Positions 24,762 to 34,350 are shown, numbered from the stretch's first letter. The stretch: DNA of 64,000 nt from Exiguobacterium sp. RIT594 (GCF_003339585.1 NZ_QPKF01000001.1:1674001-1738000); one strand, 5' to 3'. A program made the numbers and translations. Notes: generated from the letters alone by a model not told the origin.

Positions 24762-26306
24762 TTGAAAAATGAATTAGCAGTCATCGATATCGGGTCCAAC
24801 TCGATCCGGTATGTCGTTTTCCATCCAATCGATTCCGGTCGATACATCGAAAAAATCAACGTTAAGGTCGTCGCCCGCCTGTCCGCTCATATTGATGCGA
24901 ATGGTGCTCTCGACTCAGTCGGCATCCGGTTATTGTGCGAAACGCTACAACGGTTTCACGAAATCGGCATTACCCACCACGTCGAAGAAACCATTTGCGT
25001 GGCGACAGCAGCCATTCGAAATGCGAGTAACCGGCAGGACATCGTCCAAGCTGTCGAACAGGAAACGCCTTTTACGATGCGGGTCCTGTCAGATGAACAA
25101 GAAGCTTACTACGGCTATTTCGCGATTATCAATTCCACTTTCCTGACCGATGGATATTCCGTTGATATCGGCGGCGGATCCATGGAAGTGACGTTGATTG
25201 AGAACCGGGAAATGATTGCTTATCATAGTTTTCCTTTTGGTGCTGTCACGTTGACTCGTCAATTTCTCTCCGGAGAAACCATGACGTCAGGTGAACAAAA
25301 GAAGCTGATTAAATTCCTGCGTGAACAATTCGACGAGATTCCTTGGATGAAAAATAAAAAACTTCCGTTGATCGGTGTCGGTGGATCCGCACGAAACTTC
25401 GTCCGCATTCATCAGTCTACACTCGACTATCCTTTGCATGGGATCCATCAATACCAAGTCCGCTCGAAAGAGTTAGGGAAACTGATTGACGAACTGGAGG
25501 ACAAGGCGCCTAAACAGTTGATGAAAGTCGAAGGGTTGTCCAAGGACCGGGTCGATATCTTCTTACCAGCGTTAATCGCGATTCATGAGCTGGCACTACA
25601 TATCGAGGCAGACCAGTTCGTGATGAGTAATTACGGGTTACGGGAAGGTCTTGTCTACGAATATGATTTACACGAACAGGAACAGCGGCGTATCGAGAAT
25701 GTACGCGAAGAAAGTCTTTATCAGCTGGAAAGTGATTACAAAGTCAACCGTGACCGGATGAACTATCTCGGCACGATTGCCAAATCAATTTACCGCCAAT
25801 TGGTGACACTCGAAATCATTCCGGAACGGGCCGCCGACTTACGATTACTGGATTCCGCCAGTCGCTTACTTTATTGCGGGCAATACATCAATCCGGATAC
25901 CCGGTCGAATCAAACGTTTTATCTTTTGACGAATACCGATTTAAAAGGAATGACGCATAAAGACCGTTTAGCTTTGGCACTCGTCAGTTCATATTCGTCT
26001 TCGAAACGGATGCAACAGCTCTTAAAACCGTTTAAGGATTGGTTCACGGATAAATCGATCGAGCGGTTTGATTTACTCGGATCCATTCTGAAATTGACGG
26101 AAGCACTTGATGTGACAGAACGTCGTGCCGTCGACAGTCTTGAAGTGACTCTTGAAAAAGATAAAAAAGATATCCGGATCATTCTCGATACCGGTGATCA
26201 TGATTACGGTTTTGAAGTCGAAAAAGCAGAGAAACAAAAAAAACACCTGGAACGTATCATTGATCGGTCCATTCAGTTTGACAATAAAGGAGGCGGCCTT
26301 ACGTGA
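24762..26306 (+). CDS. ppx: Exopolyphosphatase, Ppx/GppA family
   Basis: This 514-residue actin-fold phosphatase has phosphate-loop motifs VIDIGSNSIRYVVF at the N-terminus and SVDIGGGSMEVT, with VGVGGSARNF later. The C-terminal 200 residues are the HD-like helical domain of the long Ppx form. It hydrolyses polyphosphate from the end, or pppGpp. The start is TTG at 24762 with AAAGGGGG upstream. It overlaps ppk by four bases (GTGA), so synthesis and breakdown enzymes are coupled in one operon. Confidence 0.94.
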   Translation: MKNELAVIDIGSNSIRYVVFHPIDSGRYIEKINVKVVARLSAHIDANGALDSVGIRLLCETLQRFHEIGITHHVEETICVATAAIRNASNRQDIVQAVEQETPFTMRVLSDEQEAYYGYFAIINSTFLTDGYSVDIGGGSMEVTLIENREMIAYHSFPFGAVTLTRQFLSGETMTSGEQKKLIKFLREQFDEIPWMKNKKLPLIGVGGSARNFVRIHQSTLDYPLHGIHQYQVRSKELGKLIDELEDKAPKQLMKVEGLSKDRVDIFLPALIAIHELALHIEADQFVMSNYGLREGLVYEYDLHEQEQRRIENVREESLYQLESDYKVNRDRMNYLGTIAKSIYRQLVTLEIIPERAADLRLLDSASRLLYCGQYINPDTRSNQTFYLLTNTDLKGMTHKDRLALALVSSYSSSKRMQQLLKPFKDWFTDKSIERFDLLGSILKLTEALDVTERRAVDSLEVTLEKDKKDIRIILDTGDHDYGFEVEKAEKQKKHLERIIDRSIQFDNKGGGLT

Positions 26307-28462
26307 AGATTGACTCCCCAGAGTTTTTTAACAACCGGGAAATCAGCTGGTTACAATTCAATGAACGTGTCTTAGGAGAAGTGACGGATACACGAAATCC
26401 ATTGATGGAACGATTTAAGTTTTTAGGTATCTTCAGTTCCAACCTCGATGAGTTTTATATGGTTCGTGTCGGTGGATTAAAGGATGAAGTACTGGCTGGA
26501 TTCAATAAACCCGAAAACAAACAGCAACTCACACCGAAACAACAGTTACGTGCCATCGCTACGAAAACAAAAGAGCTTGTCGATCAACAATACGAAGCCT
26601 TTAAAGACGTCACCCAGGCGCTAAAAGCAGAAGGAATTTCTTTCCTGAAGAATGACGAGTTAAATGAAATGCAAGCAGAATATGTGAAAGCATTCTTCAG
26701 AGAACAAGTTTTTCCGGTTCTGACACCTGTCGCGGTCGATGCGTACCGTCCGTTTCCGATGCTGTCGTCTAAATCGTTGAACATTGCGACGGCCCTTGAA
26801 GCGGAAGACGGTTCAAAACGGAATCTGGCACTTGTTCAAGTGCCGGCCGTCCTGCCGCGTTTCGTTGATTTACCCGTAGAGGATGAGGAAACGACTGCTG
26901 TAATTCTACTGGAAGATGTCATCATTTCCTTCATTGACTCTTTGTTTAAAGGCTATCGTGTCTTATCAGCGATGCCGTTTCGGATTACACGAAACGCAGA
27001 TTTACCGTTCCATGAAGAAGGAACACACGATTTATTGAAATTGATTGAAAAAGAACTGAAAAAACGGCGGTGGGGAGTCGGCATTCGACTTGAAATTCAG
27101 AAGAATGCCATCAACACGAACTTACTCAATATGTTACGCGATGTGCTCGACTTACAAGACCGGGACATTTATGCCGTCGATGGTCCGATTGATTTGACGT
27201 TCGCTTTTGCGTTTTACAGCCAGATCGGGGTCGAATACGACCATTTGATTTATCAGACGATCATGCCTGTCGAACCGCCGGCACTTGAAAAATCGAAGAA
27301 TTTGTTTGATCAAATTCTGCAACAGGATTATTTGCTGCATCACCCGTATCATACGTTCGATCCGATCGTCCGTCTGATTGTACAGGCTGCTAACGATCCG
27401 AACGTTTTGGCGATTAAACAAACGTTATACCGCGTATCCGGCGACTCTCCGATTATCAAAGCATTGAAAACTGCTGCAGAGAACGGGAAACAGGTCACGG
27501 TGCTCGTTGAATTAAAAGCACGTTTTGACGAAGCGAAAAATATCGAATGGGCCAAACAGTTGGAAAAAGTAGGCGCTCACGTCATTTACGGTTACAGCGA
27601 TTTAAAGACACACTCAAAAATTACATTGATCGTCCGGTTACAGGAAGGCCGGATTCAGCGGTTTGTCCATCTCGGAACAGGTAATTATAATGATTCCACG
27701 GCTAAATTATATACCGATATCGGTCTTTTGACGGCACGGGAACAAATTGCAGAAGATGCAACGAACTTCTTCAATTGGTTGTCGGGTTACGGGGAGCAGC
27801 CTAAATGGAATGCCCTTCACACCTCACCGAACTCGATGCTCGAGAAGTTTTTATCATTGATTGATGAAGAAATCAAGTACCATAAAAAACATGGTAATGG
27901 ACGAATCGTCGCTAAAATGAACAGTTTGACGGAAAAAGATATTATCGTGAAACTGTATCAAGCGTCACGCGCAGGAGTCAGAATTGAATTGATTGTTCGC
28001 GGCGTCTGTTGCCTTCGCCCCCAAATCAAAGGTATCTCGGAAAATATCCGTGTCACGTCCGTCGTCGATCGTTATTTGGAGCATTCCCGTATTTTTTACT
28101 TCCACCATAATGGAGACGATTTGATTTATTGTTCCAGTGCCGACTGGATGACACGCAATATGCGGAAACGGATTGAAATTCTGTTCCCGATCATTGACGA
28201 GGAACAGAAAAACTATATCAAGGATTGTTTGGCTTTAACGATGGCGGATAACGTCAAAGCACGCGAACAGGATGAATTCGGCAACTATCATTATGTAACA
28301 AAAGGCAAACAAGCCTGTGAATCACAAATCCTGATTCAGCTTTATACGAACGGGAAATTAAAAGCAAAACCGTCTTTTGAGCATCCCCTTGAACAAAAAT
28401 GGACACCGGTTGAACGTGCCGAAGAAAAGATCACCTTTGATCCAACTGCCGCTAAAAAATAA
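26303..28462 (+). CDS. ppk: Polyphosphate kinase 1
   Basis: This 719-residue enzyme makes polyphosphate from ATP reversibly. It has the N-terminal helical domain beginning REISWLQFNERVL, the head domain, and two phospholipase-D-like C domains with the autophosphorylated His in YSDLKTHSKITLIVR and the second His in LEHSRIFYFHHNG. The start is GTG at 26303 with AAAGGAGG ahead, overlapping the ppx stop. Together with pst-phoU and the Na/Pi cotransporter it gives this region a strong phosphate-storage theme. Confidence 0.97.
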   Translation: MKIDSPEFFNNREISWLQFNERVLGEVTDTRNPLMERFKFLGIFSSNLDEFYMVRVGGLKDEVLAGFNKPENKQQLTPKQQLRAIATKTKELVDQQYEAFKDVTQALKAEGISFLKNDELNEMQAEYVKAFFREQVFPVLTPVAVDAYRPFPMLSSKSLNIATALEAEDGSKRNLALVQVPAVLPRFVDLPVEDEETTAVILLEDVIISFIDSLFKGYRVLSAMPFRITRNADLPFHEEGTHDLLKLIEKELKKRRWGVGIRLEIQKNAINTNLLNMLRDVLDLQDRDIYAVDGPIDLTFAFAFYSQIGVEYDHLIYQTIMPVEPPALEKSKNLFDQILQQDYLLHHPYHTFDPIVRLIVQAANDPNVLAIKQTLYRVSGDSPIIKALKTAAENGKQVTVLVELKARFDEAKNIEWAKQLEKVGAHVIYGYSDLKTHSKITLIVRLQEGRIQRFVHLGTGNYNDSTAKLYTDIGLLTAREQIAEDATNFFNWLSGYGEQPKWNALHTSPNSMLEKFLSLIDEEIKYHKKHGNGRIVAKMNSLTEKDIIVKLYQASRAGVRIELIVRGVCCLRPQIKGISENIRVTSVVDRYLEHSRIFYFHHNGDDLIYCSSADWMTRNMRKRIEILFPIIDEEQKNYIKDCLALTMADNVKAREQDEFGNYHYVTKGKQACESQILIQLYTNGKLKAKPSFEHPLEQKWTPVERAEEKITFDPTAAKK

Positions 28463-28465
28463 TCG

Positions 28466-28513
28466 TTGTTTAACGTCAGACATCTTCATATAATAAGCTT
28501 GTAAGCGTTTTTT
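28466..28513 (+). promoter_or_regulatory. Promoter and cre-like site of the XapX gene
   Basis: TTGTTT (28466-28471) and TATAAT (28489-28494) are spaced by 17 bases. TGTAAGCGTTTTTT (28500-28513), immediately downstream, matches the CcpA cre consensus TGWAARCGYTWWCW except at one position. It overlaps the likely transcription start. Confidence 0.55.
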
Positions 28514-28537
28514 CATATGAAGAAAGGACTGGACCTC

Positions 28538-28711
28538 ATGCTTCAACAAATTTTATTATCTTTGCTAGCAGGTATCATCTGTGGTGTCGTCTTTACTGCT
28601 CTTAAATTACCAATCCCTGCTCCACCCGTCTTTCCGGCCATCGTTGGAATTTTCGGTGTGTTCCTTGGGATGAAGGTATTTTTATTCCTCGCTGATCGCT
28701 GGCCGTTTTGA
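28538..28711 (+). CDS. XapX-domain small membrane protein
   Basis: This 57-residue protein begins MLQQILLSLLAGIICG with two hydrophobic segments and the XapX core LPIPAPPVFPAIVGIFGVFLG. The family is small membrane proteins of unknown function, named after xanthosine-operon neighbours. An ATG seven codons earlier is open, but AAAGGA fits the ATG at 28538. It has its own promoter and a strong terminator after it, so it is probably a monocistronic gene rather than part of ppx-ppk. Confidence 0.85.
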   Translation: MLQQILLSLLAGIICGVVFTALKLPIPAPPVFPAIVGIFGVFLGMKVFLFLADRWPF

Positions 28712-28736
28712 TCGACAGAAGGATTCGTATTCCACA

Positions 28737-28781
28737 TAAAAAGCGTTTTTCTTCTGTTATCGAGAAGAAAAACGCTTTTTT
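28737..28781. terminator. Bidirectional terminator between XapX and feo genes
   Basis: AAAAAGCGTTTTTCTTCT pairs with AGAAGAAAAACGCTTTTTT around a short loop, with T runs on both strands. It serves the convergent XapX and feo transcripts. Confidence 0.9.
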
Positions 28782-28782
28782 G

Positions 28783-28965
28783 TTATTTCTTTAGTGCTTC
28801 GGCAATGACTTTGTCCCAATTGACGTCATCACAAGCTGTTTGACACGTCGGTTCCACTTCACACGTCGCACATTTTCCTTTTTTCGCTTTTTTGGTGAAA
28901 CGGATCAATGAAAAACCGGCATATCCAAAGACAAGCAGTCCAATTAAAATATCAATCATATGCAT
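28783..28965 (-). CDS. FeoB-associated Cys-rich membrane protein
   Basis: This 60-residue protein has one N-terminal membrane segment (MIDILIGLLVFGYAGFSLI), a basic stretch, then CATC and CQTAC cysteine pairs. This is the FeoB-associated Cys-rich family, found after feoB in many Firmicutes and proposed to assist FeoB. It begins 15 bases after feoB with AAAGGAGG eight bases before the ATG. The cysteines could bind iron or act as a redox switch; neither is shown. Confidence 0.88.
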   Translation of the reverse strand: MHMIDILIGLLVFGYAGFSLIRFTKKAKKGKCATCEVEPTCQTACDDVNWDKVIAEALKK

Positions 28966-28980
28966 CCTGCTTTCCTCCTT

Positions 28981-30963
28981 TTACGAAAATCCGAGTGCGT
29001 GCCCCGTTTGATAAATCAAGAATGAAATACCATACGCAACAAACAATCCGTACAGACTGGCAATCCACGTCCATTTTGCACTGCCGACTTCCCGTCGAAT
29101 CACAGCTACCGTCGCAAGGCACGGTACATAAAGCAGGACAAACGCCATGAAGCTATAGGCACTGAGCGGTGTGAACTGACCAGATAATTGGCGTCCAAGT
29201 TCTGATTCATTGACGGCGTAAATGATGGCCATCGTCGAGACAACGACTTCTTTTGCCAGGAAGCCTGTAATCAAGGCGGCTCCCGCCTGCCAGGTTCCGA
29301 ACCCGAGTGGAATCAGCAACATCGCAATCAGACCACCAATCATGGCAAGAAAACTGTCGTTCATATTGACATCAAAACCGCCTGGTCCCGTATAAGCAAG
29401 CAACCAGATGACGACCGATCCTCCGAAAATGAATGTCCCTGCTTTCCTTACAAACCCTTTTCCTTTTTGCCATGTGCTACGCCATAACGTCAATCCTTGA
29501 GGAACCCGGTATGGCGGTTGTTCGACCAAGAACAAGCTTGTTGCTTCTTCAGCTGCCAAAACTTTTGAAAATACTTTTGCCGCAAGTAACGCCAGAACAA
29601 TTCCTAAAATATAAAGCGACAAAACAATCATCGCTTGATTACTTGCAAAAAAACTGCCCGCGAATACGGCATAAATTGGTAACCGTGCCGAACACGACAT
29701 GAACGGTGAGATGAAAATCGTCACGAGACGTTCGCGTTCTTCTTCTACCGAACGTGCGGCCATGATGCCCGGAACGTTACAACCGAACCCAATGATCATC
29801 GGGATAAAGCTTTTCCCGTTCAATCCGACCATCTGCATGAAACGGTCCATGACGATGGCGACACGTGCCATGTATCCAGAATCTTCAAGAAACGAGATGA
29901 AGAAGAACAGGACAAAGATTTGTGGAACAAAGACGAGGACACCACCGACACCTGCGATGACACCATCAATTAACAAGTCTCGGATGAAGCCGGATGCCCC
30001 AAGTTGTGTCAAAACAAAGACGACTCCCGACGAAATCGGACCTTCAATAAAGGCTCCTAACAAATCAGAGAGTGGTGCACCAATCCAGTTAAACGTGACG
30101 TGGAATAAAACGTATAAAACGGCAAAGAAGATCGGCAACCCCAAAATCGGATGCGTGACGACCGCGTCAATCCGGTCCGTCCATGTCTTCCGGTCTGATT
30201 TTTCTTCGACGACCGAGCCGGCACGAATCGCAACGGCCCAGTTCCGTCGGCACTCCGTAATGTGCGCATGGATAAACCGTCCAAGCTGGTGTTCCAACTG
30301 TTTTCGAACTTCAATGATACGGGGCGACTTTGTTTCCAGGTACTCCACGAAGACACGGTTCCCGGCTAAATACTGAACAGCCATCCAGCGTTCATGTTCC
30401 TGTAAATCGGCTAACTCGATGATGGTCGTAATCGCCTGTTCCGTTTTTTGTCCATAATCGATTCGTAAAGGTACATGTTTTTTTGCCGCTTCAGGAATCG
30501 ATGACAACAACACTTCACAGCCATCTCCCGTCCGGGCGACAATCGGAAACACGTCGACACCAAGTTCACGTGCTAATGCCTCCGCATCAATCGTCGTACC
30601 ACGATTCCGGGCGACATCCATCATATTTAATCCGATTTGAATCGGCTTTCCAATTTCCAAGAGTTGGGCTGTCAATTGTAAGTTTCGCTCCAACTGTGAA
30701 GCATCGATGATATTGATCATGCCATCAAACGATTCTTCCATCAGGAAACGGGCTACGACGGCTTCATCTGCAGATAACGGATCTAAATCATAGACACCGG
30801 GTAAATCAATCAGTTGTCCACGATTTCCGTGTAATTTACCGACTTTTTTATCGACCGTCACACCGGACCAATTACCAACATGAGCATAAGATCCTGTTAA
30901 ACGGTTAAATAAAGAAGTTTTTCCGGTATTCGGATTTCCGAGTAAGGCAATTTTTTGTGTCAT
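28981..30963 (-). CDS. feoB: Ferrous iron transporter B
   Basis: This 660-residue protein has an N-terminal G domain with P-loop GNPNTGKTSLFN, DLPGVYDL and NMMD, a helical linker, then about eight membrane segments with two Gate motifs (FVPQIFVLFFFISFLEDSGYMAR and the later partner). FeoB imports Fe2+ driven by its GTPase domain. It overlaps feoA by four bases. It is somewhat shorter than the E. coli protein, as usual in Firmicutes. Confidence 0.96.
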   Translation of the reverse strand: MTQKIALLGNPNTGKTSLFNRLTGSYAHVGNWSGVTVDKKVGKLHGNRGQLIDLPGVYDLDPLSADEAVVARFLMEESFDGMINIIDASQLERNLQLTAQLLEIGKPIQIGLNMMDVARNRGTTIDAEALARELGVDVFPIVARTGDGCEVLLSSIPEAAKKHVPLRIDYGQKTEQAITTIIELADLQEHERWMAVQYLAGNRVFVEYLETKSPRIIEVRKQLEHQLGRFIHAHITECRRNWAVAIRAGSVVEEKSDRKTWTDRIDAVVTHPILGLPIFFAVLYVLFHVTFNWIGAPLSDLLGAFIEGPISSGVVFVLTQLGASGFIRDLLIDGVIAGVGGVLVFVPQIFVLFFFISFLEDSGYMARVAIVMDRFMQMVGLNGKSFIPMIIGFGCNVPGIMAARSVEEERERLVTIFISPFMSCSARLPIYAVFAGSFFASNQAMIVLSLYILGIVLALLAAKVFSKVLAAEEATSLFLVEQPPYRVPQGLTLWRSTWQKGKGFVRKAGTFIFGGSVVIWLLAYTGPGGFDVNMNDSFLAMIGGLIAMLLIPLGFGTWQAGAALITGFLAKEVVVSTMAIIYAVNESELGRQLSGQFTPLSAYSFMAFVLLYVPCLATVAVIRREVGSAKWTWIASLYGLFVAYGISFLIYQTGHALGFS

Positions 30964-31196
30964 GGTAAGAACACCCCAATGTTTTTTGCGTCGCTTTTAC
31001 GAATCGCAATCATTTGGTGGTGGTCACGTTGTTCTATCGTCAAAGGACCTTGAAAGCTGGCTCGTCTCCTGACGACGACGGGACACCCTTCATAAAATCC
31101 AAGAGCAAGCAGGCGTCTCCGGAGTCGATCTTCAATTTTATTTAAATCTGTCATCACTACAGGTTTACCAATCGGAATCATTGCTAAATCAGTCAT
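30960..31196 (-). CDS. feoA: Ferrous iron transport protein A
   Basis: This is a 78-residue SH3-like protein with LRRRLLALGFYEGCPVVVRRRASFQGPLTI, typical of FeoA, which binds and regulates FeoB in the cytoplasm. First gene of the feoA-feoB-Cys-rich operon, 30 bases after a perfect Fur box. The pattern means expression when iron is scarce. Confidence 0.93.
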   Translation of the reverse strand: MTDLAMIPIGKPVVMTDLNKIEDRLRRRLLALGFYEGCPVVVRRRASFQGPLTIEQRDHHQMIAIRKSDAKNIGVFLP

Positions 31197-31225
31197 GCAC
31201 TTTCCTCCAGTTACTCCATTTTCAC

Positions 31226-31252
31226 TGATAATAATTATCAGTCTTGATTATA
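31226..31252 (-). promoter_or_regulatory. Fur box and -10 region of feoA
   Basis: TGATAATAATTATCA (31226-31240) is a perfect 7-1-7 Fur box on both strands. A TATAAT -10 lies at 31247-31252 on the minus strand, so the operator covers the transcription start. No good -35 was found (T-rich). Confidence 0.85.
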
Positions 31253-31268
31253 TCATGGAGACGCCATC

Positions 31269-31318
31269 TAAAAAACAGTAAGCGACTCAGGAATAACCCA
31301 CTGAGACACTTACTGTTT
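31269..31318 (-). terminator. Terminator after the putative EVE-HNH gene
   Basis: Minus-strand AAACAGTAAGTGTCTCAG pairs with CTGAGTCGCTTACTGTTTT and runs into T residues. It closes the nfo transcript just upstream of the feo promoter. Confidence 0.85.
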
Positions 31319-31936
31319 GGGAGAAGCTTGATCCGACGTGGCCGCAACGTCTTCCATTTTTTCAATACTTTGATGTGCCAATCGATGACACGTCGGACAA
31401 AGTGTCTGAAAGTGACCGTGATGTTCGTGCCATTCGAGAATGGATTGCTGCGTGTTTCCACACATTTCGCAACACGCTTTTAGCGGCGCAAGATGATTTC
31501 GCTCACGAAAACGTTCCATCCGACGGTTTTTTGCTTGCTCGATTGTTGTCACATCCGACTCAAAATGTCCGGCTTGCCAGGCCTCCACCAACCACTGTCT
31601 GCCTTTCAAATCCGTTTGTCCGGGATTCACCTGTAATCCTGATAAGGGAGACCCTAACAGCGGATGCCGTAAATCCACGCTGATTAAATCGAGGCAGGCA
31701 TACGTGCGTTCCTGTTCATCCCCTTCTGTCAGCCAATGAGGATCTGCCGGTCGTGTTGTGTACTCGCTGAACAAAACTTCCGCATACGCAACGATTCCAT
31801 CTTTCGTCGCCAAAAATACTTCTTCCCCTTCGGCTAGCTCCGCCGGTAAATAAAACGGTTCTTTCGTTTCATAATATAAGACGACTGCTTGCCTTAAGGC
31901 AAATTCCGATTCTTCAACGACTAATAGATGGCACAC
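31310..31936 (-). CDS. Putative EVE/PUA-like plus HNH nuclease
   Basis: This 208-residue protein has no family I can name with certainty. Residues 1-110 resemble an EVE/PUA-like base-reading domain (LAEGEEVFLATKDGIVAYAEVLFSE, then a short Pro-rich loop and a beta-rich stretch). The C-terminal 60 residues look like an HNH finger: C156-x2-C159, EWHEHHGH (His170-175), LCPTCHRLAH with Cys180, Cys183, His184 and His188. The combination is known from modification-dependent restriction enzymes. The frame opens 54 bases earlier at a GTG inside nfo; the GTG at 31936 has GAGAGGTG ahead and clears the nfo stop. It is cotranscribed with nfo. Confidence 0.55.
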   Translation of the reverse strand: MCHLLVVEESEFALRQAVVLYYETKEPFYLPAELAEGEEVFLATKDGIVAYAEVLFSEYTTRPADPHWLTEGDEQERTYACLDLISVDLRHPLLGSPLSGLQVNPGQTDLKGRQWLVEAWQAGHFESDVTTIEQAKNRRMERFRERNHLAPLKACCEMCGNTQQSILEWHEHHGHFQTLCPTCHRLAHQSIEKMEDVAATSDQASPKQ

Positions 31937-31956
31937 GCGACAGACACCTCTCTCAT

Positions 31957-32856
31957 TTAAATGGATGTACCGATCAGTGGCAAGCGCCACTCGGCGTCAA
32001 AGTTTCCAGAGCGTAACATGGCAATTTCTTCACGATAAGGGGCGACCTTCTTTTTTGGATCCAGTCCGATATACGGTGTTTCGAGGATTTTTGGTAAATG
32101 GGCCAAATCCTGATGATGGACGATTCGATGTAACGGATCAAAACCGATTTCACCAAACCCGATATTTTCGTGACGGTCTTTTTTGGCTCCGCGAATATTT
32201 TTCGAATCGTTGACATGGATCACGCCAAGACGGTCAATCCCGACAATACGATCGAACGATTCCAATACTCCGTCCAGGTCATGAATCAGGTCATAACCGG
32301 CATCATGGACGTGACACGTATCGAGACAGACGGACAGGCGGTCATTATGCGTCACACCGGCAATGATTTCTGCCAGTTCTTCAAATGTCTTACCGATTTC
32401 CGACCCCTTTCCGGCCATCGTTTCGAGAGCGATCTTTACTTTTTCATCTCCCGTTAATACTTCATTGAGTCCTTCAATAATTCGTTTGATTCCAATTTCT
32501 TCCCCGGCACCGACATGTGCACCTGGGTGAAGGACGATATGTTTTGCTTTTTCGAGAGCTTCCGCTCGCCGGATTTCTTCTCCTAAAAATGAGACGGCTA
32601 ATTCAAACGTTTCCGGTTTCGTCGTATTGCCTAAATTGATGATATAAGGGGCATGGACGACGATTTCTTCAATCCCGTTTGCTTCCATATGCAACAAGGC
32701 TTCTGGAATCCGTAAATCCGAAATCGGTTTCCGTCTTGTATTTTGGGGTGCTCCCGTATAGACCATCATGGTCGTCGCACCATAAGAAGCTGCTTCTTCA
32801 CTCGCACCGAGTAACATTTTTTTGCCTGAAAGAGACACATGTGAACCGATTTTCAT
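31957..32856 (-). CDS. nfo: Endonuclease IV (AP endonuclease)
   Basis: This 299-residue TIM-barrel DNA repair enzyme cuts 5' to abasic sites. It opens [11 protein letters not shown], with metal-ligand motifs [34 protein letters not shown] and VIHVNDSKN. The frame extends 27 codons further upstream, but AAGGGTGG and the family N-terminus fix the ATG at 32856. The next gene downstream starts 20 bases after its stop and is a possible HNH nuclease. In B. subtilis nfo (yqfS) also follows the DEAD-box gene yqfR. Confidence 0.96.
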   Translation of the reverse strand: MKIGSHVSLSGKKMLLGASEEAASYGATTMMVYTGAPQNTRRKPISDLRIPEALLHMEANGIEEIVVHAPYIINLGNTTKPETFELAVSFLGEEIRRAEALEKAKHIVLHPGAHVGAGEEIGIKRIIEGLNEVLTGDEKVKIALETMAGKGSEIGKTFEELAEIIAGVTHNDRLSVCLDTCHVHDAGYDLIHDLDGVLESFDRIVGIDRLGVIHVNDSKNIRGAKKDRHENIGFGEIGFDPLHRIVHHQDLAHLPKILETPYIGLDPKKKVAPYREEIAMLRSGNFDAEWRLPLIGTSI

Positions 32857-32925
32857 TAAAAATTCCACCCTTCTTCTGCTTCTAGTGTACCAAATGTCAA
32901 AAAAAACAAGAACCTTTAGCGATAC

Positions 32926-32964
32926 TAAAAAAAACAAAGTCTACGAATTCTGTCGTAGACTTTG
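32926..32964 (-). terminator. Terminator after cshB
   Basis: Minus-strand AAAGTCTACGACAG pairs with AATTCGTAGACTTTG and runs into seven T, between cshB and nfo. Confidence 0.85.
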
Positions 32965-32997
32965 CTCAAACCGTCCTCCTGAAATGCCGAGGACTGA

Positions 32998-34350
32998 TTA
33001 TTTTGTTTTACTGGCGTTTGCTTTACGCTCAGCACGCCCGATTCCGCGTTGTTCTTTGATTCGTTCGCGTTTTGCTGTTTCTTTCAGCTTATACTGGTGT
33101 TTCTTTTTATAACCTGGTTTGACACGTTTTTTCGCTTTTGCAGCTTCACCGGATAAACGGCTGTGAGCTGTTTTCGAAACCGCTGTCTTCATGTGTGGTT
33201 TTGCACGGCGTCGTTCTTTCACTTCGCTGACTTGACCACTCTTCACATCCACGTTAATGAATTCGATACCACGGTCCTCAAGACGGTTAATCGAACCGTT
33301 CTCATGATCTTCAAACAATGTGTAAGCCAATCCGTCCTGATCAACACGTCCTGTCCGACCGACACGGTGAACATAGAAGTCGAGGTCTTTCGGAATGCCG
33401 TGGTTGATGACGTGAGAAACACCTGAAATATCGATGCCGCGTGCAGCAAGATCCGTTACGATGACGTACTGGTATTTGGCTTCGTTGATTTCCTTGATGG
33501 CTTGTTTCCGGCGGCGGGCCGGCAAGTCACCATGAAGCGAACCGACATTGAGTCCCGCTTCAAGGAAGAGAGCTTCGAGTTCGATGGCTTCTGTTTTCGT
33601 ATTCGTAAAGACAAGACAGATATACGGGTTGAGGGCTTTCGCCAGTTTCAACGTTAAATCAGAACGATCGCGGTGCTTGACCGGAACCGTATGGTGTACG
33701 ATTTTTTTCGCTGTCTGTTGTTTCGGATCCACATGCGCATAACGTGGATTGTTCATATATTTTTTCAAGAACGGTTGCAGTTTTTCAGGAATCGTTGCCG
33801 AGAAGACCATCATCTGCAACTTTTCAGGAAGCGCTTGGGCAATCCGGTCGACTTCCGGTAGGAATCCCATGTCAAGCATTTGATCCGCTTCATCGATGAT
33901 GTAATGTTTCACGAAATGCGGTTTCAATGCTTGTTCTTTAAAGAGATCCAAAATACGTCCAGGTGTTCCGATCACGATTTGCGGTGAGACTTTGACGCGT
34001 CCGATTTGACGTTCGCGATCCATTCCACCTGTGATAAGACTTGTCTTGATGTAATCCGGTTGTTTGACGAGAATTGATTTCAATTCCTCATGAATCTGCC
34101 AAGCCAGTTCGCGCGTCGGCGCAACGATGATGGCTTGCATTTCTTGAAGTTCCGGATTGACATTTTGAACGATCGGCAAGAGGAACGATAACGTTTTTCC
34201 TGTCCCTGTCTGTGATTGTCCAATGATATCCCGCCCTTTGAGCGCTGCCGGAATAATCCGTGATTGAATATCGGTTGGTTTTTTAATACGTGCGTCTTCG
34301 AGTGCTTCGACGACGAACGGGTGCAAATCGAAATGGGTAAATCCATTCAT
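32998..34350 (-). CDS. cshB: DEAD-box RNA helicase CshB
   Basis: This 450-residue helicase has the Q motif, motif I QSQTGTGKT, Ia PTRELAWQ, motif II DEAD, motif III SAT and motif VI HRVGRTGR. The last 70 residues are a Lys/Arg-rich tail for RNA binding. It unwinds RNA in ribosome assembly, decay and cold growth. The frame opens 20 codons earlier, but the AAAGGATGG site fits the ATG at 34350 (MNGFTHF). In B. subtilis yqfR (cshB) lies between yqfQ and nfo. Confidence 0.93.
   Translation of the reverse strand: MNGFTHFDLHPFVVEALEDARIKKPTDIQSRIIPAALKGRDIIGQSQTGTGKTLSFLLPIVQNVNPELQEMQAIIVAPTRELAWQIHEELKSILVKQPDYIKTSLITGGMDRERQIGRVKVSPQIVIGTPGRILDLFKEQALKPHFVKHYIIDEADQMLDMGFLPEVDRIAQALPEKLQMMVFSATIPEKLQPFLKKYMNNPRYAHVDPKQQTAKKIVHHTVPVKHRDRSDLTLKLAKALNPYICLVFTNTKTEAIELEALFLEAGLNVGSLHGDLPARRRKQAIKEINEAKYQYVIVTDLAARGIDISGVSHVINHGIPKDLDFYVHRVGRTGRVDQDGLAYTLFEDHENGSINRLEDRGIEFINVDVKSGQVSEVKERRRAKPHMKTAVSKTAHSRLSGEAAKAKKRVKPGYKKKHQYKLKETAKRERIKEQRGIGRAERKANASKTK

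Noticed and set aside
29699-30376. Open frame of 225 codons on the plus strand opposite feoB
   Set aside because: It lies entirely within feoB, has no ribosome site, and its translation is low-complexity in Pro, Thr and Ser, as expected of an antisense shadow.
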